Assembly (NCBI GenBank): GCA_903869595.1
Contig: CAIPZV010000084.1
Span: 1 to 64,000 of the forward strand
Length of the DNA: 64,000 bases
DNA from: an uncultured beta proteobacterium
GTDB lineage: Bacteria > Pseudomonadota > Gammaproteobacteria > Burkholderiales > Burkholderiaceae_C
Reading direction: 5' to 3'
Below are positions 7,536 through 17,042 of this stretch, in pieces. The notes under the pieces are model-generated. The model saw nothing but the letters and a program-made list of their open reading frames with translations. It was not told the origin of the DNA and ran no database searches. The position numbers and the translations under genes are program-made. The stretch's first letter is position 1; each line of letters starts with the position of its first letter.

Positions 7536-8996
7536 TTATGCGGTGCCGCCCACGGTCAGGCCGTCGATGCGCAAAGTCGGTTGGCCCACGCCCACGGGCA
7601 CGCTTTGCCCGTCTTTGCCGCAGGTGCCCACGCCGCTGTCTAGCGCCATATCGTTGCCGATCAGGCTCACGCGTTTCAAGCAGTCCGGCCCGCTGCCGAC
7701 CAGGGTGGCACCTTTGACCGGGTACAAAATCTTGCCGTTTTCCACCCAGTAGGCTTCGCTGGCGGAGAACACAAATTTGCCCGAAGTGATGTCCACTTGC
7801 CCGCCGCCGAAATTGACCGCATACAGGCCTTTTTTGATGCTGCGCACGATTTCTTGCGGGTCTTTATCGCCGCCCAGCATATAGGTGTTGGTCATGCGCG
7901 GCATGGGCACATGGGCATAGCTTTCGCGCCGTCCGTTACCGGTGGGCGCCACGCCCATGAGGCGCGCGTTCATCGCGTCCTGGATATAGCCTTTGAGGAT
8001 GCCGTCTTCGATTAGCACATTGCGCGCGCTGGTATTGCCCTCGTCATCGACATTGAGCGAACCGCGCCGGTCGGCCATGGTGCCGTCGTCCAGCACGGTG
8101 ACGCCTTTTGCGGCGACGCGCTGGCCTATGCGACCGCTAAACGCACTGGAGCCTTTGCGGTTGAAGTCGCCTTCCAGGCCATGGCCAATGGCTTCGTGCA
8201 ACAAAATGCCCGGCCAACCCGAGCCCAGCACCACCGTCATTTCGCCAGCGGGTGCGGGCCGCGCTTCCAAATTGGTCAGGGCTGCATGCACCGCCTGGTC
8301 CACGTAGGTGCTGATTTGCGCATCGTCAAAATAGGCCAGTCCAAAACGGCCACCGCCGCCGGAAGAGCCCACTTCGCGCCGGCCTTTTTGCTCGGCAATC
8401 ACGGTCACCGATAAGCGCACCAAAGGCCGCACATCCGCTGCCAAAACGCCGTCGGCACGGGCCACCAGCACCACGTCGTATTCCATCGCCAGACCAGCCA
8501 TGACCTGCAAGACACGCGGGTCTTTGGCGCGGGCCATTTTTTCCACGCGCCCGAGCAAAGCCACTTTGGCTGCGCTGTCCATGGTGGCAATCGGGTCTTG
8601 GTCTGGGTAAAGCGAGCGGCTACGCGCAATCTTGGGTTTGCTAACGCTGATACGGCGCTGGCTGGCTGCTTGTGAAATCGTGCGCACCGTGCGCGCCGCA
8701 TCGAGCAGCGCGGCTTCAGAAATATCGTCGGAATAGGCAAAAGCAGTTTTCTCGCCACTGACCGCGCGCACGCCCACGCCCTGGTCGATGCTGAAAGAGC
8801 CGGTCTTGACAATGCCTTCCTCCAAGCTCCAGCCCTCGGAGCGGGTGTACTGAAAATACAGATCCGCTTCGTCCACCTTGTGCGCCTTGATCTCGGCCAA
8901 TGCGCGGCTGAGGTGGCTTTCGTCCAAGCCAAAGGGTGCGAGCAAGAGGGATTTGGCCGTGGCCAGGCGTTCGAGGGTGGGTTCGCGAGAGATCAT
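7536..8996 (-). CDS. tldD: Metalloprotease TldD
   Basis: Zinc protease subunit of the TldD/TldE (PmbA) pair, which matures or degrades small peptides and unfolded proteins in the cytoplasm. At 486 residues it has the usual length and contains the zinc motif H-E-A-I-G-H at 267-272 followed by G-L-E-G-D. The N-terminus S-G-E-K-T-A-F-A-Y-S-D and the C-terminal G-T-C-G-K-D-G-Q region are also typical. The partner TldE is not in this window. The gene lies between rodA and aroG on the same strand; the aroG leader begins 44 bp past its stop. Confidence 0.96.
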   Translation of the reverse strand: MISREPTLERLATAKSLLLAPFGLDESHLSRALAEIKAHKVDEADLYFQYTRSEGWSLEEGIVKTGSFSIDQGVGVRAVSGEKTAFAYSDDISEAALLDAARTVRTISQAASQRRISVSKPKIARSRSLYPDQDPIATMDSAAKVALLGRVEKMARAKDPRVLQVMAGLAMEYDVVLVARADGVLAADVRPLVRLSVTVIAEQKGRREVGSSGGGGRFGLAYFDDAQISTYVDQAVHAALTNLEARPAPAGEMTVVLGSGWPGILLHEAIGHGLEGDFNRKGSSAFSGRIGQRVAAKGVTVLDDGTMADRRGSLNVDDEGNTSARNVLIEDGILKGYIQDAMNARLMGVAPTGNGRRESYAHVPMPRMTNTYMLGGDKDPQEIVRSIKKGLYAVNFGGGQVDITSGKFVFSASEAYWVENGKILYPVKGATLVGSGPDCLKRVSLIGNDMALDSGVGTCGKDGQSVPVGVGQPTLRIDGLTVGGTA

Positions 8997-9071
8997 CGTG
9001 CCATTCTAGGCCGGGGCCCATGGCCTTGCCCGAGCGGGGACAAGGCTGGCTCGCATGAGAAAGCAGCCGCT

Positions 9072-10226
9072 TTAGGACTGCACCAATCGCCGTGCATTGG
9101 CGATCGACATCAAGATGCCGCAGGCAAAGCCCAGGGTCACCATCGCGGTGCCGCCGTAACTAATAAAGGGCAGGGGCACGCCCACCACAGGCAAGATGCC
9201 GCTGACCATAGCCATATTCACAAATGCATAGGTGAAAAAAATCATGGCCACACTGCCCGCCAGCAGGCGCGAAAACAAGGTAGGTGCCTCCAGCGCAATA
9301 GCCAAGCCGCGCAAGATCAGGGCAATGAATCCCGCGATAAGAAACAGATTGCCAAACAGCCCAAACTCTTCTGAAAAAGCGGCAAAGATGAAATCGGTCG
9401 TGCGTTCCGGAATAAATTCCAGATGGGTTTGTGTGCCCTGCATAAAGCCAGTACCCCAAAAGCCCCCGGCCCCGATACCGATCATGCCCTGGATGATGTG
9501 AAAACCCTTACCCAGCGGATCGCGCGTCGGGTCTAGCAGGGTGCAAATGCGTTGCTGCTGGTAGTCGTGCAAGACCGGCCAGCGCATGCCATCGGCGCAG
9601 AGCACCGGTTCAAAACCGATCAGCAGCACTACGCCCACCAGTCCCAGTACCACCGGTGGGGCAATCCATTTCCAACTTACGCCGGCGAAAAAAATCACGG
9701 ATAGCCCGGCTAGTAGCACCAGCATGGCGGTACCCAAATCGGGCTGGCGGATGATCAGGCCCACCGGCACCGCCAGTAGCACCCCGGCCACCGCAAAGTC
9801 CAGCGGGCGCAACTGCCCTTCACGCTTTTGGAACCACCAGGCCAGCATCAAGGGCATGGCAATTTTCAAAATCTCACTAGGCTGGATCACCACGCCGATA
9901 TTTAGCCAGCGGCGCGCCCCTTTTTTGGTCACGCCGAAAATCGCTACCGCGATTAGCAGCGCCACCCCCAGTGTGTACAGCGGCACGGCCAGCGTCATCA
10001 GGCGCTGCGGTGGAATTTGCGCGGCCACAAACATCACGGCGGCCGCGATCAGCATATTGCGCGCGTGGTCGGAAAAGCGGCTGCCAAAGTCATAGCCCGA
10101 GGAATACATCACCAGCATACCGGCGCAGGCCAAGCAAAAAACAATAAAAGCCAATGGCCCGTCCAGACCGGCCCACAGGGGCATCATGCGATTGCGCAGC
10201 GGTACTTTGCCAAAGGAAGTGGACAT
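9072..10226 (-). CDS. rodA: Rod-shape SEDS glycosyltransferase RodA
   Basis: Inner-membrane peptidoglycan polymerase of the elongation complex. The 384-residue protein has about ten hydrophobic segments and the SEDS motifs I-Q-P-S-E-I-L-K-I and W-G-T-G-F, ending with P-F-I-S-Y-G-G-T-A-M. A longer open frame exists upstream, but the ATG at 10226 gives the family-like N-terminus M-S-T-S-F-G-K and leaves 49 bp to the divergent ribonuclease gene. FtsW, the division paralogue, is encoded at 22.6-23.8 kb. Confidence 0.95.
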   Translation of the reverse strand: MSTSFGKVPLRNRMMPLWAGLDGPLAFIVFCLACAGMLVMYSSGYDFGSRFSDHARNMLIAAAVMFVAAQIPPQRLMTLAVPLYTLGVALLIAVAIFGVTKKGARRWLNIGVVIQPSEILKIAMPLMLAWWFQKREGQLRPLDFAVAGVLLAVPVGLIIRQPDLGTAMLVLLAGLSVIFFAGVSWKWIAPPVVLGLVGVVLLIGFEPVLCADGMRWPVLHDYQQQRICTLLDPTRDPLGKGFHIIQGMIGIGAGGFWGTGFMQGTQTHLEFIPERTTDFIFAAFSEEFGLFGNLFLIAGFIALILRGLAIALEAPTLFSRLLAGSVAMIFFTYAFVNMAMVSGILPVVGVPLPFISYGGTAMVTLGFACGILMSIANARRLVQS

Positions 10227-10275
10227 CGCCCGATTATCGCGCCGCCCCCGTAAGGCGCCATGGGACAATCCGGCC

Positions 10276-12345
10276 ATGTACCTGATGTTTGATGAAGCCG
10301 GAAAATTCATGGCCGCAAGGCTCTTATCCGAAACCGATGCCTCGGCGCAGGTGGAGCTCGACAGCGGCAAGCGCCTGAAAGTGAAGACCGCTAACGTAAT
10401 GTTGCGTTTTGACAAACCCACGCCCGCGCAATTTATGGAGCAAGCGCAGGCGATCAGCCAATCGGTGGAGCTGGAATTGGCTTGGGAGTTTGCGCCGGAG
10501 GGCGATTTCGCTTTTGCCGATCTGGCGCGCGATTACTTCAGCGACAAAGCCAGTGTGTTGGAGCAAGCAGGCATGCTGATGCGCTTGTTCGAAGCGCCGC
10601 ATTATTTCCGCCGAGCCGGTAAAGGCATGTTCCGCAAAGCGCCGGCCGACATCGTGGCCCAAGCGCTGGCGGCGATTGAGAAAAAGCGCCTGCAAACCGA
10701 GTTGATCGCGCAATGGGCGCGCGAACTAGTCCAAGGCCATTGCCCCGCGCCGGTGCGCGCGCAGCTCTACAAAATATTGTTTAAGCCGGATAAAAACGCG
10801 CCCGAATACAAAGCCGTGGTGCAAGCCTCGCGCGATAGCCGGACCGCGCCTTTGGATTTGCTGCTCCAAAGCGGCGCCATCGATTCGCCCTACCAATTCC
10901 ACTGGAAGCGCTTTTTGCTGGAAAACTTTCCGCAGGGCACGGCTTTTCCGGCCTTGGATGCGGTCGCGCCCGCCGCAGATTTGCCGCTGGCGCCGGTGGC
11001 GGCGTTTTCTATTGATGACTCCGCCACCACCGAAATCGACGATGCCTTGTCGGTGCAAGGCCTGGGTAGCGGCACGGTCACTATCGGCGTGCACATCGCC
11101 GCGCCTGGGCTGGCCATTGCGCCCGACAGCGCGATTGACCGCCTGGGCCGCCAGCGCTTGTCCACTGTCTATATGCCGGGCTACAAGCTGACCATGCTGC
11201 CCGATGCGCTGGTGCAGGTCTATACCTTGCAACAAGGCCGCAATTGCCCGGCACTATCCCTCTATGTCACCCTAGACGAGCAGACCCTGGAAATACACAG
11301 TAGCGAAACCCGCATCGAAAGCGTGCCCATTAGCCACAACCTGCGCCACGACCAGCTCGACAGCCTGGTCACCGAAGATTGGTTGCAAGCCGCGCAAGCC
11401 CCCGCGGCTTCAAGCGACAAGGAACAGACCACAGCAGCCACAGCTTTGCATACCCAACTGGCGTTTTTGCACCGCTTTGCTTGTGCCCACAAAGCCCGGC
11501 GCGAAATCGTACGTGGCAAACCCGAAAGCTTTAACCGGCCTGATTACAACTTCCGTCTGCCAGACTTGCAGGCCGGGGAACCGGCGGGGGATGAAACTGT
11601 GCAGATCAGCGTGCGCCAGCGCGGCGCGCCTCTGGATTTGATCGTGGCCGAGGCCATGATTTTGGCCAACAGCACTTGGGGACAGTGGCTGGCCAGCCTG
11701 GGCGTGCCCGCGATTTACCGCAGCCAGGCCTCGATGGCGCCGGGCGTCAAAGTGCGCATGGGCACCAGGGCGCTGCCGCATGCCGGTATCGGCGTGCCCA
11801 GCTACGCCTGGAGCACCTCGCCGCTGCGCCGCTATACCGATTTGGTGAACCAATGGCAAATCATCGCCTGCGTGCGCCATGGCAGCACCGCCGCGCTGGC
11901 CGCACCCTTCAAGCCCAAAGACGCGCAACTGTTTTCCGTCATCTCCGCCTTCGAAGCCACCTACGCCGCCTACAACAGCTACCAGTCGGCCATGGAGCGT
12001 TTTTGGACTTTGCAATTCCTAAGCCAAAACGCCATCACCGAGCTGGTCGCCACCGTCATCAAAGACGGCCTGGCCCGCGCTGATGACTTGCCCTTGGTGA
12101 TGGCGATTGCCGCAGGCCCGGGCCTGCCGCGCGGTGCCCAAGTGCGGCTGCGCTTAGGCGCAGTGGACCTGATGACCCTGGATGTCTCGGCCACCGTGCT
12201 CGAACGCCTGGACAGCCCAGAGCAAGCCAGTGGCGAGAGCGCCAACGACCCATCCGCCGCAGCGGGCGAGGGCGAGGACGAAGAAGACCTGGTCGGGGCG
12301 ATTACCATTGCCGTCGATGTTTTGGACACCCCCGACCCCAGCTGA
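10276..12345 (+). CDS. RNB-domain ribonuclease (RNase II/R family)
   Basis: A 689-residue hydrolytic 3'-5' exoribonuclease. The catalytic core around residues 244-258 reads S-I-D-D-S-A-T-T-E-I-D-D-A-L-S, whose aspartates bind magnesium; the later motif S-T-S-P-L-R-R-Y-T-D-L-V-N-Q-W matches the RNB C-terminal signature. The N-terminus (M-Y-L-M-F-D-E-A-G-K-F) is that of the shorter Burkholderiales RNB proteins rather than of E. coli RNase R, and an S1 domain is not evident at the end. It leads a plus-strand run with tonB-like, mtgA and ruvC. The start at 10276 is preferred over an earlier frame extension into rodA. Confidence 0.92.
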   Translation: MYLMFDEAGKFMAARLLSETDASAQVELDSGKRLKVKTANVMLRFDKPTPAQFMEQAQAISQSVELELAWEFAPEGDFAFADLARDYFSDKASVLEQAGMLMRLFEAPHYFRRAGKGMFRKAPADIVAQALAAIEKKRLQTELIAQWARELVQGHCPAPVRAQLYKILFKPDKNAPEYKAVVQASRDSRTAPLDLLLQSGAIDSPYQFHWKRFLLENFPQGTAFPALDAVAPAADLPLAPVAAFSIDDSATTEIDDALSVQGLGSGTVTIGVHIAAPGLAIAPDSAIDRLGRQRLSTVYMPGYKLTMLPDALVQVYTLQQGRNCPALSLYVTLDEQTLEIHSSETRIESVPISHNLRHDQLDSLVTEDWLQAAQAPAASSDKEQTTAATALHTQLAFLHRFACAHKARREIVRGKPESFNRPDYNFRLPDLQAGEPAGDETVQISVRQRGAPLDLIVAEAMILANSTWGQWLASLGVPAIYRSQASMAPGVKVRMGTRALPHAGIGVPSYAWSTSPLRRYTDLVNQWQIIACVRHGSTAALAAPFKPKDAQLFSVISAFEATYAAYNSYQSAMERFWTLQFLSQNAITELVATVIKDGLARADDLPLVMAIAAGPGLPRGAQVRLRLGAVDLMTLDVSATVLERLDSPEQASGESANDPSAAAGEGEDEEDLVGAITIAVDVLDTPDPS

Positions 12346-12358
12346 TACCGTGCACGCC

Positions 12359-13258
12359 ATGGCACTACCCCCACTGTTACGCCCTGTGTCACGCTGGTGG
12401 AACTGGAGGCAATGGAGCCTCTTGCAGCGTGCGCTATTGGTTTCGGTCGTGCTACACGCCATGGTCTTGACACTGCGCTTTGCCAGCCCGCAAACTTGGG
12501 AGCGCCTGACCGACGACAGCCCGCTAGAAATCACCTTGGTCAACGCGGCTGCCAGCGGCAAGCCGGATAAGGCGCAGGCCTTGGCCCAGGTGTCTTTGGC
12601 CGGTGGTGGTGCTGCTGCCAAAGGCATGGCGACCAGCCCGGTGGCGGCTGCGGCCCGGGCCCAAAGCGGCGAGACGCAAGAGCGCAATGCCAAAGACGAA
12701 CAGCAACAAATGCTGGCCCAACAAAACCTGCTGTTGCAACGCGTGAAAGCGCAAATTTTGGCGATCAGCCAGAACGCTCACAACGCAGACCTGACGCTGG
12801 AGGAAAAAATCCAGCAAGAACAAAAGCGCCTAGAGCTGAGTAATATGCTGGCCAAAATCGAAGAGCGCATCCAGGCCGAGAACGCGCGCCCGCGCAAAGC
12901 CTATGTCAGCCCGGCGGTGCGCGAGGTGGTGTATGCCAATTACTACGACAGCATGCGCCGCAAAATCGAAGCGCGTGGCACCAGCCATTTCCCCGAGCGC
13001 AATGGCGAAAAAATGTATGGTGCCCTGACCATGATGGTGACGGTCAACTTCACCGGGCAGGTGCTGGACGCCGAAGTGGTCAAAGGCTCGGGCAACCCAG
13101 CGCTGGACCGGCATGCGCAATCGGTGGCGCGCAGTGCCGGGCCGTTTGGCGCATTCACGCCGGAGATGCGTAAATCGCTAGACCAATTGGTCGTGGTTGC
13201 GCGCTTTGCTTTCACCCGCGACGAAGCCTTGCGCACCGAGGCGCTGGGGGCGCCGTGA
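12359..13258 (+). CDS. TonB-family C-terminal domain protein
   Basis: 299 residues: a short cytoplasmic N-terminus, one membrane span at about 24-40 (R-A-L-L-V-S-V-V-L-H-A-M-V-L), a long charged coiled-coil stretch rich in Gln and Glu (about 110-165), then a TonB-like C-terminal domain (A-L-T-M-M-V-T-V-N-F-T-G-Q-V). Classical TonB has a Pro-rich spacer, which is missing here, and no exbB/exbD are nearby. The stop overlaps the mtgA start, so it is translated with a peptidoglycan transglycosylase. A role in envelope contact is more likely than iron uptake, but that is inference. A GTG at 12350 is an alternative start. Confidence 0.82.
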   Translation: MALPPLLRPVSRWWNWRQWSLLQRALLVSVVLHAMVLTLRFASPQTWERLTDDSPLEITLVNAAASGKPDKAQALAQVSLAGGGAAAKGMATSPVAAAARAQSGETQERNAKDEQQQMLAQQNLLLQRVKAQILAISQNAHNADLTLEEKIQQEQKRLELSNMLAKIEERIQAENARPRKAYVSPAVREVVYANYYDSMRRKIEARGTSHFPERNGEKMYGALTMMVTVNFTGQVLDAEVVKGSGNPALDRHAQSVARSAGPFGAFTPEMRKSLDQLVVVARFAFTRDEALRTEALGAP

Positions 13259-14007
13259 GGGCGGTGTTGCGCTTGGCAGGTTTGCTGTGCCTGGCGGCGC
13301 TGGGCTTGCAACTGTATTTCGCGCTGCGCATCGCGGCGATGGCCTGGGTCGATCCGCAGTCCACCAGTTTTGAGCGCTCGCAGGTCTGGCGCCAATTGCA
13401 AGAACAAGACAGCCTGCGCTGGAGCCAAACTTGGCGCGATGATGCACAGCTGGGCCAGTCGCTCAAGCGCGCAGTGATCGCCTCCGAGGACGACAGCTTT
13501 GCCATCCACGATGGCGTTGACTGGGTAGCTTTGGAAAAAGCCTGGTCCAAAAACACCAAGGCCGAAGAACGCGCTGCGCAGCGGGCGGCGAAAGCCAAAA
13601 ATGGCCGCGAAGCGCGCCCGGCCAAAGTCGTTGGCGGCTCGACCATCAGCCAACAATTGGCGAAAAATTTATTTTTATCCGGCGAGCGCACTTTGGTACG
13701 CAAGGCCCAGGAAATGGTCATCACCCTGCTCTTGGAAAAATTGCTGAGCAAGCAACGTATTTTGGAAATCTACCTCAATAGCGTGGAGTGGGGCGACGGC
13801 GTGTTTGGGGCCGAAGCCGCTGCGCGCCACTATTTCCGCAAGTCCGCCGCGCAACTAAGCCCTTGGGAGGCGGCGCGCTTAGCGGTCATGCTGCCCAGGC
13901 CGCGCTATTTTGAAAAATTACCCAATTCGGATTACCTTAGTGCGCGCGCCAGCGTTATTGCTGCGCGTATGCCCGATGCCCGCTTACCCGGTGCTAGTGC
14001 GCCATGA
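13255..14007 (+). CDS. mtgA: Monofunctional biosynthetic peptidoglycan transglycosylase
   Basis: Polymerises lipid II glycan strands. The 250-residue protein has one N-terminal membrane span (about 3-28) and a GT51 domain: A-S-E-D-D-S-F with catalytic Glu-78, then [15 protein letters not shown], and [20 protein letters not shown]. The last is the usual R-K-x-x-E region. It starts at a GTG that overlaps the stop of the TonB-like gene, and its own stop overlaps ruvC by 4 bp (ATGA), so these three genes are one translationally coupled unit. Confidence 0.96.
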   Translation: MRAVLRLAGLLCLAALGLQLYFALRIAAMAWVDPQSTSFERSQVWRQLQEQDSLRWSQTWRDDAQLGQSLKRAVIASEDDSFAIHDGVDWVALEKAWSKNTKAEERAAQRAAKAKNGREARPAKVVGGSTISQQLAKNLFLSGERTLVRKAQEMVITLLLEKLLSKQRILEIYLNSVEWGDGVFGAEAAARHYFRKSAAQLSPWEAARLAVMLPRPRYFEKLPNSDYLSARASVIAARMPDARLPGASAP

Positions 14008-14546
14008 GGATTCTGGGCGTCGATCCCGGCCTGCGCACCACCGGCTTTGGCGTGTTGGACCAGCAAGGCAGCACGCTGCGCTATGTGGCCAGCGGCACTA
14101 TTAGCACCCAGGGTCTGGCCAGCCAGGCTTTGCCCGATCGCATCCACGCCTTGTTCGATGGTTTAGCCGAAGTCGTGCAACGCTACCAGCCGGAGTGTGC
14201 AGCGGTGGAAATCGTATTTGTGAACGTCAACCCGCAGTCCACTTTGCTGCTGGGCCAAGCGCGCGGCGCTTTGATCAGCGCTTTGGTGCACGCAAAATTA
14301 CCGGTAGCTGAATACACCGCATTGCAAATGAAGCAAGCTGTCGCCGGTTATGGCCGCGCCGACAAAATGCAAATCCGCGAGATGGTGCGCCGATTGTTAG
14401 ATCTGCCCGGCCTGCCCGGCCCGGACGCGGCGGATGCTTTGGGTTTGGCTATTACCCACGCGCACGCCGGTGCGGCGATGGCGCGAATCGCTAAGGCCCA
14501 GGGTATTGGGGCGGGAGCGGGTTACAAAGCGGGGCGCAGCCACTAA
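14004..14546 (+). CDS. ruvC: Holliday junction resolvase RuvC
   Basis: Endonuclease that cuts Holliday junctions during recombinational repair. The 180-residue protein shows the acidic catalytic set: Asp-7 in [14 protein letters not shown], Glu-69 in A-A-V-E-I-V-F-V-N, and the C-terminal pair in [14 protein letters not shown]. The first ATG overlaps the mtgA stop. ruvA and ruvB, which often follow, are not present here; the next gene lpxC is convergent. Confidence 0.97.
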   Translation: MRILGVDPGLRTTGFGVLDQQGSTLRYVASGTISTQGLASQALPDRIHALFDGLAEVVQRYQPECAAVEIVFVNVNPQSTLLLGQARGALISALVHAKLPVAEYTALQMKQAVAGYGRADKMQIREMVRRLLDLPGLPGPDAADALGLAITHAHAGAAMARIAKAQGIGAGAGYKAGRSH

Positions 14547-14572
14547 AGCGGCGCTTGCGCGGCAGGGCGTAA

Positions 14573-15496
14573 TTACCAGGCCGGCGCCAATTGTGCAAAG
14601 CCTTTGGGGGCGTTGCGTGCGTCGTCAAAAGTCACTACTTCCCAGTCTTGCGGCTGGGCTTGCAACTGGCGCAGCAACTGGTTGTTGAGCGCGTGGCCGG
14701 AGCGGTGAGCGCGGTAATGGGCGAGCAGAGGCATGCCGAGCAAATACAAATCGCCCATGGCGTCCAAAATTTTGTGTTTCACAAATTCATCGTCATAGCG
14801 CAGGCCATCGGAATTGAGCACTTTGTAGTCGTCCATGACGATGGCATTGTCCAGACCACCGCCCAGGGCCAGACCGTTTTGGCGCATCATTTCCACGTCT
14901 TTGGTAAAGCCAAAAGTGCGGGCGCGTGCAATGTCGCGCGCATACGAGCCCTGGCTCAAGTCAAAGTCCACGCTTTGCCCGGTCGAGTCCACCGCCGGGT
15001 GCGCAAAGTCGATAGCAAAACTGAGCTTAAAGCCGTGGTAGGGCTCCAAAGTCGCCCACTTCAGATCAGCACCCTGGCCGTGTTGCACCGAGATAGGCGC
15101 TTTGACGCGGATAAAGCGGCGCGCAGCGTTTTGCATTTCGATACCGGCGCTTTGCAGCAGAAAAACAAAAGAGGCCGCCGAGCCGTCCAGGATAGGCACT
15201 TCTTCGGCATTGATATCAACAAACATATTGTCCACGCCCAAACCCGCGCACGCGGACATGAGATGCTCCACGGTATGCACTTTGGCGTCACCGTTGGACA
15301 AGGTGGAGGCCAGCCGGGTGTCGGTAACCGCTTGCGGCGATACCGCAATATCCACCGGATGGGGAAGATCAACCCGGCGAAACACAATGCCGGTGCCGGG
15401 CGCTGCGGGCCGCAAAGTGATTTCTACCCGATGGCCGCTGTGCAAGCCCACGCCCACGGCGCGGGTGAGGGATTTCAGGGTTCTTTGTTGTAGCAC
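14573..15496 (-). CDS. lpxC: UDP-3-O-acyl-N-acetylglucosamine deacetylase
   Basis: Zinc amidase for the committed step of lipid A synthesis. The sequence from the GTG at 15496 gives 307 residues starting V-L-Q-Q-R-T-L-K-S, as in homologues that begin M-L-Q-Q-R-T, close to the 305 residues of E. coli. Zinc ligands are visible as [26 protein letters not shown] and the general-base region R-S-G-H-A-L-N-N. Earlier in-frame codons at 15523 and 15553 have no ribosome site. It is the last gene downstream of ftsZ, as in most proteobacterial dcw clusters. Confidence 0.96.
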   Translation of the reverse strand: MLQQRTLKSLTRAVGVGLHSGHRVEITLRPAAPGTGIVFRRVDLPHPVDIAVSPQAVTDTRLASTLSNGDAKVHTVEHLMSACAGLGVDNMFVDINAEEVPILDGSAASFVFLLQSAGIEMQNAARRFIRVKAPISVQHGQGADLKWATLEPYHGFKLSFAIDFAHPAVDSTGQSVDFDLSQGSYARDIARARTFGFTKDVEMMRQNGLALGGGLDNAIVMDDYKVLNSDGLRYDDEFVKHKILDAMGDLYLLGMPLLAHYRAHRSGHALNNQLLRQLQAQPQDWEVVTFDDARNAPKGFAQLAPAW

Positions 15497-15595
15497 CGGG
15501 CGATTGTAAAAGTGGGTCGGCATAAAGCGGGCGGTGGGGCCATAGGCCCGCACCAGCCCGCTTTGCGGTTCATACTTAAATGAAGACTAGAAAAA

Positions 15596-16885
15596 TCAAT
15601 CTGCTTGCTTACGCAGGAAGGCCGGGATTTCGTAGTCGTCCATACCGCCGCTGGACAGCGCATCCACTTTTTGCGCTGCGGTGGTGCGGCTGCCGCGCCA
15701 GACGGCGGGGGTGCTGAGCGAGCCGTAGTCGGTGGAGGCGCCGGCTTGCGCTGGCGCGCTGATGCCGGTGCTGCCGCCCATGCCCGATGCCGAAGCCATG
15801 GTGGTGTTGCCCATGCTGCGTTGCATGGTGCCTGCCGACATGGCCGCGTGGGTGTTGGCCATGGGCGAGGGCGCGGCGTCGTAGGTGCCGGTGCGCAGCA
15901 CTTGCAGCGGAGGCGCAGTGCGGCGGGGACGGCTCAGGCCGGTGGCGACCACGGTGACGCGCACGTCTTCGCCGAGCGAGTCGTCGTACGCGGTACCGTA
16001 AATCACATGCGCTTCGGGCGAGGCGTAAGCGCGGATGGTGTTCATCGCCAGCTTGGATTCGCTCAATTTGAGCGAGCCCTTGGCTGCGGTGATCAGCACC
16101 AGCACGCCTTTGGCACCAGACAGGTCGATGCCTTCGAGCAGCGGGCAGGCCACGGCTTGTTCGGCGGCAATGCGCGCGCGGTCCGGGCCTTTGGCCAGGG
16201 CGGTACCCATCATCGCTTTGCCAGGCTCGCCCATCACGGTGCGCACGTCTTCAAAGTCCACGTTCACATGGCCGGGCACGTTGATGATTTCGGCAATACC
16301 GCCGACGGCGTTTTTCAGCACATCGTTGGCATAGGCAAAAGCCTCGTCCTGGCTGATGTCGTCGCCCAGCACTTCCAGCAGTTTTTCGTTGAGCACTACG
16401 ATGAGCGAATCGACATTGGCTTCCAACTCGGCCAGGCCTTCGTCAGCGTTTTTCATGCGCGGGCCGCCTTCAAACTCGAAAGGCTTGGTCACCACACCCA
16501 CCGTGAGGATGCCCATTTCTTTGGCCACCCGCGCGATGATGGGTGCCGCACCGGTGCCGGTGCCGCCGCCCATGCCAGCGGTGATAAACAGCATATTGGC
16601 GCCTTCAATGGCGTTGCGGATATCCGCTTCGGCCAATTCAGCAGCAGCGCGTCCTTTGTGCGGGCGGCTGCCTGCGCCTAGGCCGGTTTCACCCAGCTGA
16701 ATCGTGCGGTGCGCGGTGCTGCGGTTCAGGGCCTGCGCATCGGTGTTGGCGCAGATGAATTCCACACCGGTCACGTGCGATTGAATCATGTACTCGACCG
16801 CATTGCCGCCGCCGCCGCCCACGCCAATGACTTTGATGAGGGTTCCCTGGTTGAAGATTTCTTCTTCGATAAGTTCAATAGTCAT
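15596..16885 (-). CDS. ftsZ: Cell division protein FtsZ
   Basis: Tubulin-like GTPase that forms the division ring. The 429-residue protein has the G-box A-G-M-G-G-G-T-G-T-G-A-A-P, the early G-V-G-G-G-G-G-N-A-V motif, a long Gly/Ser/Ala/Met-rich linker (about 325-410), and the conserved C-terminal peptide D-D-Y-E-I-P-A-F-L-R-K-Q that binds FtsA and ZipA-type partners. An AGGAG lies seven bases before the ATG. A 157-bp gap separates it from ftsA, the largest in the cluster, and could hold its own promoter. Confidence 0.99.
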   Translation of the reverse strand: MTIELIEEEIFNQGTLIKVIGVGGGGGNAVEYMIQSHVTGVEFICANTDAQALNRSTAHRTIQLGETGLGAGSRPHKGRAAAELAEADIRNAIEGANMLFITAGMGGGTGTGAAPIIARVAKEMGILTVGVVTKPFEFEGGPRMKNADEGLAELEANVDSLIVVLNEKLLEVLGDDISQDEAFAYANDVLKNAVGGIAEIINVPGHVNVDFEDVRTVMGEPGKAMMGTALAKGPDRARIAAEQAVACPLLEGIDLSGAKGVLVLITAAKGSLKLSESKLAMNTIRAYASPEAHVIYGTAYDDSLGEDVRVTVVATGLSRPRRTAPPLQVLRTGTYDAAPSPMANTHAAMSAGTMQRSMGNTTMASASGMGGSTGISAPAQAGASTDYGSLSTPAVWRGSRTTAAQKVDALSSGGMDDYEIPAFLRKQAD

Positions 16886-17042
16886 GTGCGGCTCCTAATG
16901 TAGATGTGGCGATACGGAAAAATGAGAAAGGGACAGGGAAACAAAAAGCAGGATCTGGCGGCGGCCCGGCGCGCGCCATCCACAAATAGAGCGAGGCGCT
17001 GTGGAACCAACGACGGCGGTGCGCGAGCGGGTAGGTTTTCAT

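Noticed and set aside
12346..12358. Possible loss of aroE between the RNB gene and the tonB-like gene
   Set aside because: In some relatives I recall aroE in this neighbourhood, but there is no remnant here and I cannot verify the comparison.
15605..16681. Plus-strand open frame of 358 codons opposite ftsZ
   Set aside because: Shadow of ftsZ; low-complexity Gly/Ala/His/Arg composition.
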